Shown one piece after another: positions 7,642 through 16,369 of a DNA stretch of 64,000 bases (the first letter of the stretch is position 1; the number at the start of each line of letters is the position of its first letter). The DNA comes from Candidatus Oscillochloris fontis (GTDB taxonomy: Bacteria > Chloroflexota > Chloroflexia > Chloroflexales > Chloroflexaceae). The notes under the pieces are model-generated. The model was not told where the DNA came from and searched no databases. It saw nothing but the letters and a program-made list of their open reading frames with translations. The position numbers were made by a program, and so were the translations under genes. The stretch is taken from positions 62,001 to 126,000 of the forward strand of contig NZ_RYFD01000003.1 of assembly GCF_004138135.1 (NCBI RefSeq), read 5' to 3'.

Positions 7642-9849
7642 CTATTTCACTATCGAAGGCCCATAATCAACCCGTGGATGGTAGATACTCTGCAAACTAT
7701 TCACAAACGCCTGTTTGATCAGGGCTATTTCACGCATCGTCAAGGACGAATCATCCAACTCGCCCTCGCGGATACGAGTCGAGATGATTGACTGCACCAG
7801 ATCGTCGAGTGCCTGTGCCCCTGGCGTTGCGCTATTCGCGCCCTCACCGGTAGCCCCAACTGCAAGCAGTTTGCCGTGCTGCGCCTTGGAGCGCACCGTC
7901 GCCTCCACCGAATCCGCCAGCATGAGGATGGCCTGTTCCCGCGTGCGCGGGCGCGGGCCAGGGTAGCGAAAATCACGCGGATCAACGCTGTCATGCTGTT
8001 GGAGCGCCTGCTCGTAAAAATGGCGAATCAAACCCGTACCGTGGTGGGTGGCAATAAAGTCAATGATCTGTGGCGGCAACCCCGCCGCCTGAGCCATCTT
8101 CACCCCCTCGCGCACATGATCGAGAATGATCTGCGCACTCGTCTGGGGATCAAGGTCATTATGTACGTTGGCACGCCCCATCTGATTGTCGGTAAAGAAA
8201 TAGGGCCGGATGGTTTTGCCAATATCGTGGTAGTAGGCGGCCACGCGCAGCAAGAGCGCGTCGGCATTGATCGCCTCGGCAGCCGCTTCGGCCAAGTTGC
8301 CCACCGCTACGCTATGGTAGTAGGTGCCCGGAGCCTCACGAATCAGCTTGCGCAGCAGTGGCCGCGAGGGGTGCGCCAACTCCATCAGTTGCAGTGGCGT
8401 CACCTGACCAGCAGCCCGGCTCACCAAGTTAAAGACCCCCAGGGCAAGGATGGTCGAGAAGATACCATTCACTCCGGCGAGCAGTATCCCCGTTAGTGCC
8501 TGAATCCCCAACGCAGAGAGGGTATCGGCACGGATGATCGGCTGTTCCAGCATCCAGAAGGCCAGATGCGCTAACGCCACCACCAGACTCACGCTCAGGC
8601 CCGCCAATAGAAAGACCGCGATATGATCGGCGTTGCGCACCACAAAGACCGCCACCACACAACTAGCCATCAGACTCAGCGCGAGTGGCAAGGTGCCATC
8701 TTGCATAAAGCTGATCGCAACCGTTACCAGCGCCGAGGCCGCCAAGGCAAAACGACCATTAAAGACCACCGCGATGATAATGGCGAGGCTGGCAAGCGGC
8801 CAAAAGTAGGTATTCGTTCCCGCAAGCGGGATGACGATCCGGCTCAAGATGAGGGTCAAGACCATCAAGGAGATCAGGACAAAGAGCGAACGCGGATTGT
8901 GGGTCGTATCGGTCTGATAGATCAGCCCATACCCAAAGAAGGCGAGCATCATCAGGAGCGCGATCAGGCCACGTCCCGCGATCCCCAACCAACTCAGCGC
9001 CAGTGGCATGGCCCCCGTCTGCTGTAACTTCTCAATCGTCTCCGGGCGAATGATCTCGCCCACCCGCACAATACTCTCACCGGCCAGCACGCGCACCTGT
9101 TGGGGTAGTACCTTATCACGCGCACTCTGGCGACGCACCGCCGTGGCCTCATCATCCAGCGTGCGATTGACCAGCAAGAACGACTGGGTGAAGAAGAGCG
9201 CCAACTCGCGCTGGGTTGGCGAGAGCGTGGTCGTCGCTAGCCAGTAGGTGAGCCAGCGTTCGCGCAACTCAATCAGCGCCTGTTCATCTATCGCATAATC
9301 ATAGCGATTGAGCGACCGATTGTAGAGACCAATCACCTCCTGGCGCAACGTCGCCCAACTCTCTTGATCCAGAGTCAAGATCAGATCGGCGCGCTCCGCC
9401 GAGAGCGCCACCGTCGCATTGGGCAGAGCGGCCAGCGTGTTCAGACGCGCCGCCCGACTGAGCGAGGGATCATCGCGCACACTCGTGATCGTATCGAGCA
9501 GCGCATTGAGCGCCGTGCGTTGGTGAATGGGGATCTGGGGGTCGTAGAGATAGACCAGGTTCTCCGGGCTATTCTCAGCCTGCGCCTGACGTTCAGCAGT
9601 GAGGATCTCACTGATGTAGGTGGCGTCACGCGGGGCCACGACACTCTGGGGGCTAGGCTGACCAACCTCTAAGCGCCCATACTCACCGGGCAAACTGAGG
9701 GTAAGCGCGGCCCAGATACCGAGCCAGAGGATCAGCGCTTCCAGCCCCAGCGCCATGATGGGGCGCTGCGCAACGAGTACAAAGGGGCGCAGCGCCCGTG
9801 AAGCGGCGATTCGGATGAGCCAGCGACGCAGCGTTGTATTCATCGCCAA
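7642..9849 (-). CDS. pgpH: 7TMR-HD family phosphohydrolase (PgpH-type, probable c-di-AMP phosphodiesterase)
   Basis: 735 aa. An N-terminal membrane helix is followed by an extracytoplasmic 7TMR-HDED domain (about residues 60-270), then about seven membrane helices, then a cytoplasmic HD domain with RVAAYYHDIGKTIRPYFFTDNQ-type metal motif and a downstream HHGTGLIRHFY motif. PgpH in Listeria hydrolyses c-di-AMP to pApA; that function is inferred here from domain order. The gene starts 5 bp after yqeY. It lies in the position where many bacteria have an ybeY/era module, but neither is present. Confidence 0.9.
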   Translation of the reverse strand: MAMNTTLRRWLIRIAASRALRPFVLVAQRPIMALGLEALILWLGIWAALTLSLPGEYGRLEVGQPSPQSVVAPRDATYISEILTAERQAQAENSPENLVYLYDPQIPIHQRTALNALLDTITSVRDDPSLSRAARLNTLAALPNATVALSAERADLILTLDQESWATLRQEVIGLYNRSLNRYDYAIDEQALIELRERWLTYWLATTTLSPTQRELALFFTQSFLLVNRTLDDEATAVRRQSARDKVLPQQVRVLAGESIVRVGEIIRPETIEKLQQTGAMPLALSWLGIAGRGLIALLMMLAFFGYGLIYQTDTTHNPRSLFVLISLMVLTLILSRIVIPLAGTNTYFWPLASLAIIIAVVFNGRFALAASALVTVAISFMQDGTLPLALSLMASCVVAVFVVRNADHIAVFLLAGLSVSLVVALAHLAFWMLEQPIIRADTLSALGIQALTGILLAGVNGIFSTILALGVFNLVSRAAGQVTPLQLMELAHPSRPLLRKLIREAPGTYYHSVAVGNLAEAAAEAINADALLLRVAAYYHDIGKTIRPYFFTDNQMGRANVHNDLDPQTSAQIILDHVREGVKMAQAAGLPPQIIDFIATHHGTGLIRHFYEQALQQHDSVDPRDFRYPGPRPRTREQAILMLADSVEATVRSKAQHGKLLAVGATGEGANSATPGAQALDDLVQSIISTRIREGELDDSSLTMREIALIKQAFVNSLQSIYHPRVDYGPSIVK

Positions 9850-9854
9850 GGCGA

Positions 9855-10406
9855 TTAGTTCCCGGCCAGAAGTTCGCGGGCCACCTGGCTGAGCACGCGG
9901 CCCTCAGCTTGGCCCTTGAAGCGCTCCATCAAGACCGGCATCAGTTTACCCATGCTGGATGCACCACTCAAGCCGAGTTCAGCGATCAGGGCCGCGACCT
10001 GGGGCCGTAATTCTTCTAGGCTCAACTGCTTGGGCAGATAGATCTCCAACATCTGCGCCTCGGCCTCTTCACTTGCCGCCAGATCCTCACGCCCAGCCTT
10101 GTGGTAGATCTCGGCAGCATCACGGCGGCGCTTCACCTCCTTGATGATGATCGCAACTACCGCCGCATCATCAAGCGGCGCGTGGGCATCAGCCGAGATC
10201 GCGCTGAGCGCAGCATCACGTGCCTCGGCATCATCGGCGTACTTGGCCTCAATCTCACGCGCCGCCGCGTCATAGCGCTGCTTGGCCGCCTCCAACTGGG
10301 CCGTCTGAAGCGCTGCCCGTGTGGTACGAATCAGTTCGACCCGCGCCTTATCGCCACTACGCATGGCGTCTTTGAGATCACTATTGAGTCGTTCATGGAG
10401 TAACAT
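9855..10406 (-). CDS. GatB/YqeY domain-containing protein
   Basis: 183 aa, standalone YqeY protein related to the tail domain of GatB; it may bind tRNA or assist amidotransferase function, but its role is not established. Start ATG 10406 follows GGAGG (spacing about 7). The sequence has a charged helical first half and a compact C-terminal part (EIYLPKQLSLEELRPQV..GKLMPVL). It is the first gene of the operon running through pgpH, mazG-like, hisB and prsW-like. Its ribosome binding site comes from the arm of the family A copy upstream. Confidence 0.9.
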   Translation of the reverse strand: MLLHERLNSDLKDAMRSGDKARVELIRTTRAALQTAQLEAAKQRYDAAAREIEAKYADDAEARDAALSAISADAHAPLDDAAVVAIIIKEVKRRRDAAEIYHKAGREDLAASEEAEAQMLEIYLPKQLSLEELRPQVAALIAELGLSGASSMGKLMPVLMERFKGQAEGRVLSQVARELLAGN

Positions 10407-10411
10407 ATCAG

Positions 10412-10546
10412 ACCTCCGGTGGGGGTTTGGGGGCGGCTGCGCCGCCCCCGAAAATCTTTTTTGGTTGTTATTTGGCGGCGTAGCCGCCAAATAACAACCA
10501 ACATTGGGATTTGGGGCTTCAGCCCCAAGAACGTTGCCCAGCCCTG
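10412..10546. repeat. Family A element, left terminus lost
   Basis: Three stem-loops in order: GGGGGCGGC/GCCGCCCCC, the central TTGGTTGTTATTTGGCGGC hairpin (arms fully complementary) and TTGGGGC/GCCCCAA. The left terminal repeat is replaced by the start region of yqeY, and CCTCC of the element reads as GGAGG on the minus strand, serving as its ribosome site. Confidence 0.85.
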
Positions 10547-10552
10547 GCTCGC

Positions 10553-11182
10553 TTATAACGTCACTTGGCGCGGATAGACCCGCAACTTCTCGGCGGTAAT
10601 GATGGCCCGAATCTGGCCAGCGGCTTCATCCAAGTGCGACTCTTGGTTGATCACGATATAGTCGAAGAGCCGGGCCTGCTCCAGTTCGTGCGCAGCAACC
10701 GCCAACCGATCCTCGATCTCATCGGCACTCTCGGTGCGGCGCAGGGTTAAGCGGTGGCGTAGTTCATCCAACGATGCGGGGGCGAGGAAGATAAAGAGCG
10801 CCTCCGGGGCGATGCGCTTGATCGTCGCCGCACCATCCACATTGATGCGCAGGATCACATCGCGCCCGCTCTCCATCGCTTGGCGTACCTCAAATTTCGG
10901 AATGCCCTTATACTGTCCGTAGACATCCGCCCACTCCAGCAGTTCATCATCACGAATCATCTGCTCGAAGCGCTCATTGGTGACAAAGTGGTAGTCGAAA
11001 CCGTCAATCTCGCCCGGTCGCTTGGGGCGGCTGTTGGCGGTGACGACAAAGTGGAATGGGAACCCCAATTCACGCATCCGCATCAGCACTGAGTCTTTAC
11101 CGACCCCCGAAGGGCCAGAGATGACGACCAACAACGGTGTGGCGGGTTTACCTTCAAGCAATGGGTTGAGCAATTGCGACAT
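10553..11182 (-). CDS. gmk: Guanylate kinase
   Basis: 209 aa; phosphorylates GMP/dGMP to GDP/dGDP. The P-loop GPSGVGKDSV is at about residues 24-33, followed by the GMP-binding segment (TANSRPKRPGEIDGFDYHFV) and lid (RLTLRRTESADEIEDRL). I chose ATG 11182, with AGGG 6 nt upstream; ATG 11188 is two codons earlier. Divergent from rqcH, with only 15 bp between the two start codons. Confidence 0.95.
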   Translation of the reverse strand: MSQLLNPLLEGKPATPLLVVISGPSGVGKDSVLMRMRELGFPFHFVVTANSRPKRPGEIDGFDYHFVTNERFEQMIRDDELLEWADVYGQYKGIPKFEVRQAMESGRDVILRINVDGAATIKRIAPEALFIFLAPASLDELRHRLTLRRTESADEIEDRLAVAAHELEQARLFDYIVINQESHLDEAAGQIRAIITAEKLRVYPRQVTL

Positions 11183-11197
11183 TCGCATCCCTAATCT

Positions 11198-13051
11198 ATG
11201 TACTTCGATGCACTGACAATAAGCGCAGTGGCCGATGAGTTGCGCGAAACCATCCTGGGTGGACGCATCCAACGTGTCCTGCTAACTGGCCCGCTCGGTA
11301 TCGGGCTAGAGATCTACCACCACGGCCAGCGTTATCACCTGCTGGCCTCGGCGCATGCCCAGTTTGCGCGGGTTCATCTGGTGCGTACCCGGCTCAGCCG
11401 TGGGGTTGAGCAGGCGACGCCGCTGCTGCTGCTCATGCGTAAATATCTGCTCGGTGGCCGAATTGTGAGTATCGAACAGCCGCACCTTGAACGCATCCTC
11501 GTGCTTAGTATAGCCAAACGCGCAGAGACGCGCAACCAAGCCGAGGAAATAGAGGATGCAGAAGGGTTGTTTCCTCCGCCCCAAATCTCCGGGAGCCAAT
11601 CTCCTCCTCCAGCGGGAGAGGACGAAGGAGGGGACGATGAAGAAGCTGATCCCTGGCCTGATGATGCCGAACAGCCCGCCCTGATCACCTGCGACCTGAT
11701 CATCGAGCCGATGGATCGGCGTAGTAATATCATTCTGGTGGATGATAACAACCTGGTCATGGAGAGCATCAAGCGCGTGACCCCGCGCATGAGCCAGCGC
11801 GTGATCATGCCGCGCCATGTCTACGAGTTGCCACCGGCGCAAGAGAAACGCGATCCTACCCGTGCAATGGGCGAGGGGCTGGCGGGATTGAGCGCGTCGG
11901 TGGGGAACGAGTTGGAGAAGGCGCTGGTCGCCACCTACCGGGGGGTCTCGCCCCAAGTGGCCCGCGAAGTCATCTTCCGCAGCCTGGGCCAGCCCAAAGC
12001 GCCGATCAGCGCCGATCTGCCCTGGTATAGCCTAGCAGCCCGGCTGCGCGAAATCTTCAGCCCACCCTGGCAACCCTGCCTCGTGCGTGGCCCCGATGGC
12101 CCGCTCGCCTATGCCGCATACCACCTAGGGCACCTCGCCAATACCCAAGATGCCCCCAGCATCAGTGCGGTGCTGGAGGAGTTCTATGCTGCCCGCGAGA
12201 CACTGACCAACCACACCCAACGCCGCAGCGCACTCGCGCAGCAACTCAGCACCGCCGCCGAACGCCTTCAGCACCAACACGACCAGATCCGCGCCGAATT
12301 GCGCAAGGCGGGCGATCTTGAGGTGCTGCGCTGGGAGGGCGAGATGATCTTCGCCTTCCTGCACGCACTTCAGCCCGGCCAGACGGTGCTCACGGTTGAA
12401 GGCCGCAAGATCCAACTTGATCCGCAGCGCAAACCGGTTGAGCAAGCCCAAGAGCGCTTCAAAGCCTACGACAAGGCCAAGAGTGCGCTGGCCGGGTTGC
12501 CCGAACTGCTGGGTCAGGTTGAACTGCGCATCCATGGGGTGGAACAACTACGTGCCCTTCTCCTCCTCAGCGACGACTATGATCAGATCGAGCAGATCGC
12601 CATCGAAGCCGAAGAGTTGGGCTACCTGCGCGAACATCCCGATCCAGTGCGTCAGCGCCGCCGACGCAAAACCAGCAAAGCGCGCCCGCTTCAGGTACAA
12701 TCGAGTGATGGATTCAGCATCGTGATTGGCCGCAGCGCCCGCCAGAACGAGGAGGTCACCTTCCACATCGGGCGGCCCGACGATCTCTGGCTGCATGCAC
12801 GAGGCATCCATGGCTCCCACGTCATCATCCGCAGTGGCGGCCGCGAGGTTCCCGAAACGACCCTGATCGAAGCGGCGGGTTTGGCGGCCCACTTCAGCCA
12901 AGCCGCAGCCGATGCGAATGTCGAGATTGATCTCTGTCGGCGGGTACTAGTGCGCAAGATCGTCGGCGGAGCACCCGGCCTAGTCACCTACCACGCTGAG
13001 CGCACACTGCGGGCCGCGCCACGCAAGCCGGGTTCCCCGATCATCCCGTAG
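11198..13051 (+). CDS. rqcH: Rqc2/RqcH homologue (NFACT protein, ribosome quality control)
   Basis: 617 aa. NFACT-N domain at the N-terminus (MYFDALTISAVADEL...), a middle coiled coil (about residues 300-450) and a C-terminal NFACT-R/DUF814 domain with RPDDLWLHARGIHGSHVII. Bacterial RqcH binds obstructed 50S-peptidyl-tRNA and recruits tRNA-Ala for alanine tailing. The usual Asp-Arg pair of the NFACT-N domain appears here as Glu-Arg (PHLERIL). Residues ~125-160 form an acidic, Pro-rich insertion (PPPQISGSQSPPPAGEDE...). No Shine-Dalgarno is seen; with gmk diverging 15 bp away the mRNA may be leaderless. The TAG stop is in repeat B1. Confidence 0.9.
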   Translation: MYFDALTISAVADELRETILGGRIQRVLLTGPLGIGLEIYHHGQRYHLLASAHAQFARVHLVRTRLSRGVEQATPLLLLMRKYLLGGRIVSIEQPHLERILVLSIAKRAETRNQAEEIEDAEGLFPPPQISGSQSPPPAGEDEGGDDEEADPWPDDAEQPALITCDLIIEPMDRRSNIILVDDNNLVMESIKRVTPRMSQRVIMPRHVYELPPAQEKRDPTRAMGEGLAGLSASVGNELEKALVATYRGVSPQVAREVIFRSLGQPKAPISADLPWYSLAARLREIFSPPWQPCLVRGPDGPLAYAAYHLGHLANTQDAPSISAVLEEFYAARETLTNHTQRRSALAQQLSTAAERLQHQHDQIRAELRKAGDLEVLRWEGEMIFAFLHALQPGQTVLTVEGRKIQLDPQRKPVEQAQERFKAYDKAKSALAGLPELLGQVELRIHGVEQLRALLLLSDDYDQIEQIAIEAEELGYLREHPDPVRQRRRRKTSKARPLQVQSSDGFSIVIGRSARQNEEVTFHIGRPDDLWLHARGIHGSHVIIRSGGREVPETTLIEAAGLAAHFSQAAADANVEIDLCRRVLVRKIVGGAPGLVTYHAERTLRAAPRKPGSPIIP

Positions 13052-13119
13052 GGGAGAAGCATCGCCCTTCAACCAGTTCGTGTTCCTCTGCCACATGGTG
13101 GGCGATGCTTCGCCCTTAC
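13048..13119. repeat. Family B palindromic element
   Basis: Arms GTAGGGGAGAAGCATCGCCC and GGGCGATGCTTCGCCCTTAC surround a variable centre of about 30 nt. The first bases encode the rqcH stop codon TAG. Confidence 0.88.
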
Positions 13120-13216
13120 AAGGAAGTTGACACCCCACGATGAATGGGGTATCGTACCGCCGCACCAACCCAACCCACATATCGGGCCTGCGCCATACGG
13201 CAGCCCGCCCAGATCT

Positions 13217-14131
13217 ATGTTTAAGCTGCCATTGCCCGCCACCATCATGGCCGATCTTCAGGCGGTTGATCGGATTGTTCGCGAACGTACCGCATCTCGC
13301 TCCGGGGTGATCGGCGTGGCCGAGCCTACGATTCTGCGCCCCGACACCATGCGGCCACGCGCTGCACTGGTGCTACTCGCCGCCCACTTCGGTGAGTACG
13401 CGCTAGAACGTACCATCCACGCCGCCGCAGCGGTGGAACTCATCCACGCCGCCACACGCACCCATAACGATCTGATTGATGCCGCCGAGCGACGGCGCGG
13501 CCAAACGCGCCAAGGCGATTGGGGCCACGGGCTGTCGCTCATGGTGGGCGATTATCTCTTCGCCCTCGCCGCCGGCGAGATGGCACTCAGCCCAGACCCA
13601 CGGGTGATCAGTTACTACTCGCAGGCGGTCATGCGGATCTGTGAGAGCGAGCTATCGCCGGTGCCCACCCTGCGCCCACGTGAAGCAGCGCACGCGGCCT
13701 ACATCGCCCACACCGGCAGTTCAGCCGCCGCGCTCTACGCTGCTGCATGTCAGGCCGGGGCGGCCTGCGGTGGCCTCGCTGCGGAACATGTCGCGGCACT
13801 CTATCAGTATGGCCACGAACTCGGTCTGGCGCTCCAGATCAGTACCGAACTGCACGACTTCGCCGACCACACCGAGGCTGGCTCCAGCCTGCGCCGGGGT
13901 ATCGCCAGCCTACCGCTGATCTTCGCGGCGGAACATGGCGCTGGCGAGCGGCTTGAGGCGGCGCTCAACACCCCCGATAGTGACCACGCCTGGGCCGTGG
14001 CCGAGGTGCGCCAGTATGGCCTCGCCCCCGCCCACGCCGTGATGCAAGCACACCTCGGCGCAGCCCGCGCCGCCCTCGTCGGGTTGCCGGAGAACCCGGC
14101 ACGAGCGGTGTTGGAGGCGGTGGAGGTGTAG
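13217..14131 (+). CDS. Polyprenyl synthetase family protein with altered Asp-rich motifs
   Basis: 304 aa from ATG 13217; a TTG at 13127 in frame lacks proper spacing to its AAGGAAG. The all-alpha prenyltransferase fold is recognisable (RPRAALVLLAAHFGEYALE; AVELIHAATRTHNDLIDAAERRRG; VGDYLFALAA). The first Asp-rich motif, normally DDxxD, is NDLID, and the second (usually QIxDDxxD) is QISTELHD, so three Mg-binding Asp positions are changed. It may be inactive, act as a small regulatory subunit of a heteromeric synthase, or have a changed metal site. It may belong to carotenoid, quinone or bacteriochlorophyll tail supply; no pathway neighbours confirm this. Confidence 0.8.
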   Translation: MFKLPLPATIMADLQAVDRIVRERTASRSGVIGVAEPTILRPDTMRPRAALVLLAAHFGEYALERTIHAAAAVELIHAATRTHNDLIDAAERRRGQTRQGDWGHGLSLMVGDYLFALAAGEMALSPDPRVISYYSQAVMRICESELSPVPTLRPREAAHAAYIAHTGSSAAALYAAACQAGAACGGLAAEHVAALYQYGHELGLALQISTELHDFADHTEAGSSLRRGIASLPLIFAAEHGAGERLEAALNTPDSDHAWAVAEVRQYGLAPAHAVMQAHLGAARAALVGLPENPARAVLEAVEV

Positions 14132-14218
14132 AGGCGCGTCGCGCCCTACATTTCTTCCTCTGCGTTCTCTACGGTGGAAAACCGGGCGACACGGGGCGCG
14201 TCGCGACGCGCCCCTACC
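14129..14218. repeat. GCGCGTCGCG palindromic repeat between convergent genes
   Basis: TAGAGGCGCGTCGCGCC at 14129 is followed by a perfect 22-bp palindrome at 14193-14214. Stops of both flanking genes (14129-14131 and 14214-14216) lie in its GTAG/CTAC ends. Probable bidirectional terminator. Confidence 0.7.
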
Positions 14219-16193
14219 TGCGCATCAACTCCCACACCAAACGCGGATCACCGGCCAAGTTGCGCAACAACAATGCCCGTCGCGCCCGCAACGTCGCACG
14301 CTGCCACGGCAAGGCGATGTGCAGGTCGGCAATCTGATCGAGGTGCAGTTGCAAGATGGTGCGCAATAACAGATGCCCCGGACGAGCAGCGGCGGGAACA
14401 TGCGTCTGGGCCCAATCCAGCAGAAGATCCAAGCCCGCCTGCGCCGTCGCCAACGCCTGCTGCAACACCACCCGTTCAGCCCCGCGCTCGGCCATCACAT
14501 AGAGCTGTTGGCGCAGCGCCAAAAAGCGCAACAACCCAACCGCCAACGCCCACTCGGCGCGTTCCGCCTCCAACGTCGCCCGCTCACCAAAGGCCGTGTG
14601 CAGCACTTCGTCCCACGCCGCCTGCCCCGCCAGCAAATCGGCCTGCATCCGGCCCATGCGCTCCAAACGCTGCTCGCAATCCGGGCGCGGCGCGGCCATA
14701 TAGTCGAGCACATCCAGCGGAGGCAGCGCAACCGGATCGCGCTGATCGCCAGCCTCACGCCGCAGCGCCGCCTCAGCGGGGGTACGATCCAGCACCGCCA
14801 ACCACGCCCGCTCCAAGGTGGTGTAGGTACGCAACAGCGCCGCCGGGCTACGCGGGGCACGAACCTCTGCGTAGGTCGCCAACAACGCCGCATGATCCTG
14901 CTCAGGATTCCAGGCCAAGCGCGCAAACAGATACGCATTGATCGGCGGCACCAGCCATGGCCGGTCACCCGTCATCAACGCATAAACACTCGTCACCCCC
15001 TGGCTACGGTAGTAGGTCAGATCCGCCGCGATCACTGCGGCCAAGGGCGGCGGCGAAGACTTGAAGAGGATACCATCCAGGTAATACTCGAAGAGCGCCA
15101 CCGTCCCGCCAAACGCAGCCCGATTAGCAGCCAGATCAGCCGCGTGGGGTAGATTGAGGTGGCTCTGCGGATCGCCAAGCCCCTGCGCGTAGGAGCGCGG
15201 GCGCGGCGCAAGCAGCGCTTCCACCTGCGGATGCGGGCGCACCACTCGTGGTGCAGTGGCCGTGGTATGATAAGCTAAGTAGCTCAGTTTGGCCTCAGAG
15301 CGCAGCGCCGCCAGCGCCTCAGCCAGTGTGTTGATCACCAACAGACTCTGGTCGGAAGCACTAAGCCCCGCACACAGCGGGCAATCGCACCAGCCGCCCG
15401 CCAACAGATCATCGGGCCAGAGATGGTAGACCTGCGCTTCGGGGTAGGTGGTAAAGAAGGCGCTGGCATGCTGGCGCAACAGGGCGAGCGTCTGCGGGTT
15501 ACGCGGGCAGCAATTGTGATCGGGGGTATGGCGACCATCGGCGACGCGGAAGAGATCGGGCTGGGACGCGAAGAGCCGCCGGGGCAAGAGATCGCGCAGA
15601 TGGTGGCCTCCCAACTCCAGATCAAGACCACGTTCCGCCAAACGCGGCAGCAGCGCCCGCCGCCGCCGTCGCCAGGTCGCCAAGCGACACGCCCCAATCG
15701 CCGGGCCATGGTCAATCGTATGGATGAAGATCGTATTCAGGCGATTCTGCGCCGCCCAGACGATCCACGCTTCAGCTTCAGCCAGAAAGAGATCGTGGCC
15801 GATCACGAGGCTACGTCGGAGCAGAGCGGGGCGGTCGGCCACACCCTCGGCGGGCAAGATCACCTGCGCAAGGCGCGGGATGACCTCACCGGCAGCCCCC
15901 GGCATAACCCAGCGGCACCCCAGCGCCTCCAACAGATCATAGACCGCATAGAGCAGCCCCCGTGGCCCCTCGCCGCGCAGCAACATCCCCGCATGATCGG
16001 TGGCGCGCAAGAAGGCATCCCCACCTGACCCATGACGCAACACAATGCGCGGGCCAAGCGCCTGCGCAACCACGGACAACGCCGGGGCACCCATCCGCTG
16101 CAAGGTACGCCGCAACTCCTCGGCGGCGAAACGCGCCACCGGATGGGGACTCGTCAGTTCAATCGCCCAACTCGGCGTAAGGGTCAGATCCAC
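14214..16193 (-). CDS. DUF4838 domain-containing protein (glycoside-hydrolase-like)
   Basis: 659 aa from GTG 16193, which follows AGAGG at 8 nt; the frame stays open for 58 more codons, but they are translated family A repeat. The N-terminal ~130 residues resemble the GH20/GH67-like beta-sheet domain (HPVARFAAEELRRTLQRMG), then comes a TIM-barrel-like DUF4838 region with YHLWPDDLLAGGWCDCPLC and ALFEYYLDGILFKS. No signal peptide. Likely carbohydrate-active, but substrate and catalytic residues are unknown. GC-rich, with many Arg/Ala codons, like its neighbours. Confidence 0.8.
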   Translation of the reverse strand: MDLTLTPSWAIELTSPHPVARFAAEELRRTLQRMGAPALSVVAQALGPRIVLRHGSGGDAFLRATDHAGMLLRGEGPRGLLYAVYDLLEALGCRWVMPGAAGEVIPRLAQVILPAEGVADRPALLRRSLVIGHDLFLAEAEAWIVWAAQNRLNTIFIHTIDHGPAIGACRLATWRRRRRALLPRLAERGLDLELGGHHLRDLLPRRLFASQPDLFRVADGRHTPDHNCCPRNPQTLALLRQHASAFFTTYPEAQVYHLWPDDLLAGGWCDCPLCAGLSASDQSLLVINTLAEALAALRSEAKLSYLAYHTTATAPRVVRPHPQVEALLAPRPRSYAQGLGDPQSHLNLPHAADLAANRAAFGGTVALFEYYLDGILFKSSPPPLAAVIAADLTYYRSQGVTSVYALMTGDRPWLVPPINAYLFARLAWNPEQDHAALLATYAEVRAPRSPAALLRTYTTLERAWLAVLDRTPAEAALRREAGDQRDPVALPPLDVLDYMAAPRPDCEQRLERMGRMQADLLAGQAAWDEVLHTAFGERATLEAERAEWALAVGLLRFLALRQQLYVMAERGAERVVLQQALATAQAGLDLLLDWAQTHVPAAARPGHLLLRTILQLHLDQIADLHIALPWQRATLRARRALLLRNLAGDPRLVWELMRR

Positions 16194-16225
16194 CAAGCAG
16201 ACCTCTTGACAAGATTTTTCTAAGC

Positions 16226-16362
16226 GCCTCCCGACGGGGGTTCGGGGGCGGCTTCGCCGCCTCCGAAAATCTTTTTTGTTGTTTTTTGGCGGCGTAGCCG
16301 CCAAAAAACAACAAAAATTGGGGCTTGGGGCTGCGCCCCAAGAACTTTGCATATGCCCTGGG
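16226..16362. repeat. Family A element, left terminus degenerate
   Basis: Forward orientation, with all three stem-loops; central hairpin TTGTTGTTTTTTGGCGGC with matching arm. The right end, GAACTTTGCATATGCCCT, carries one mismatch to the terminal repeat. The left end is eroded. Confidence 0.88.
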
Positions 16363-16369
16363 GTCACGA

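Noticed and set aside
16194-16367. 58-residue N-terminal extension of the DUF4838 protein
   Set aside because: It is translated family A repeat; the same peptide pattern (..AAKKQQKRF..PPPNP..) appears as phantom open frames at every A copy. GTG 16193 has a ribosome site.
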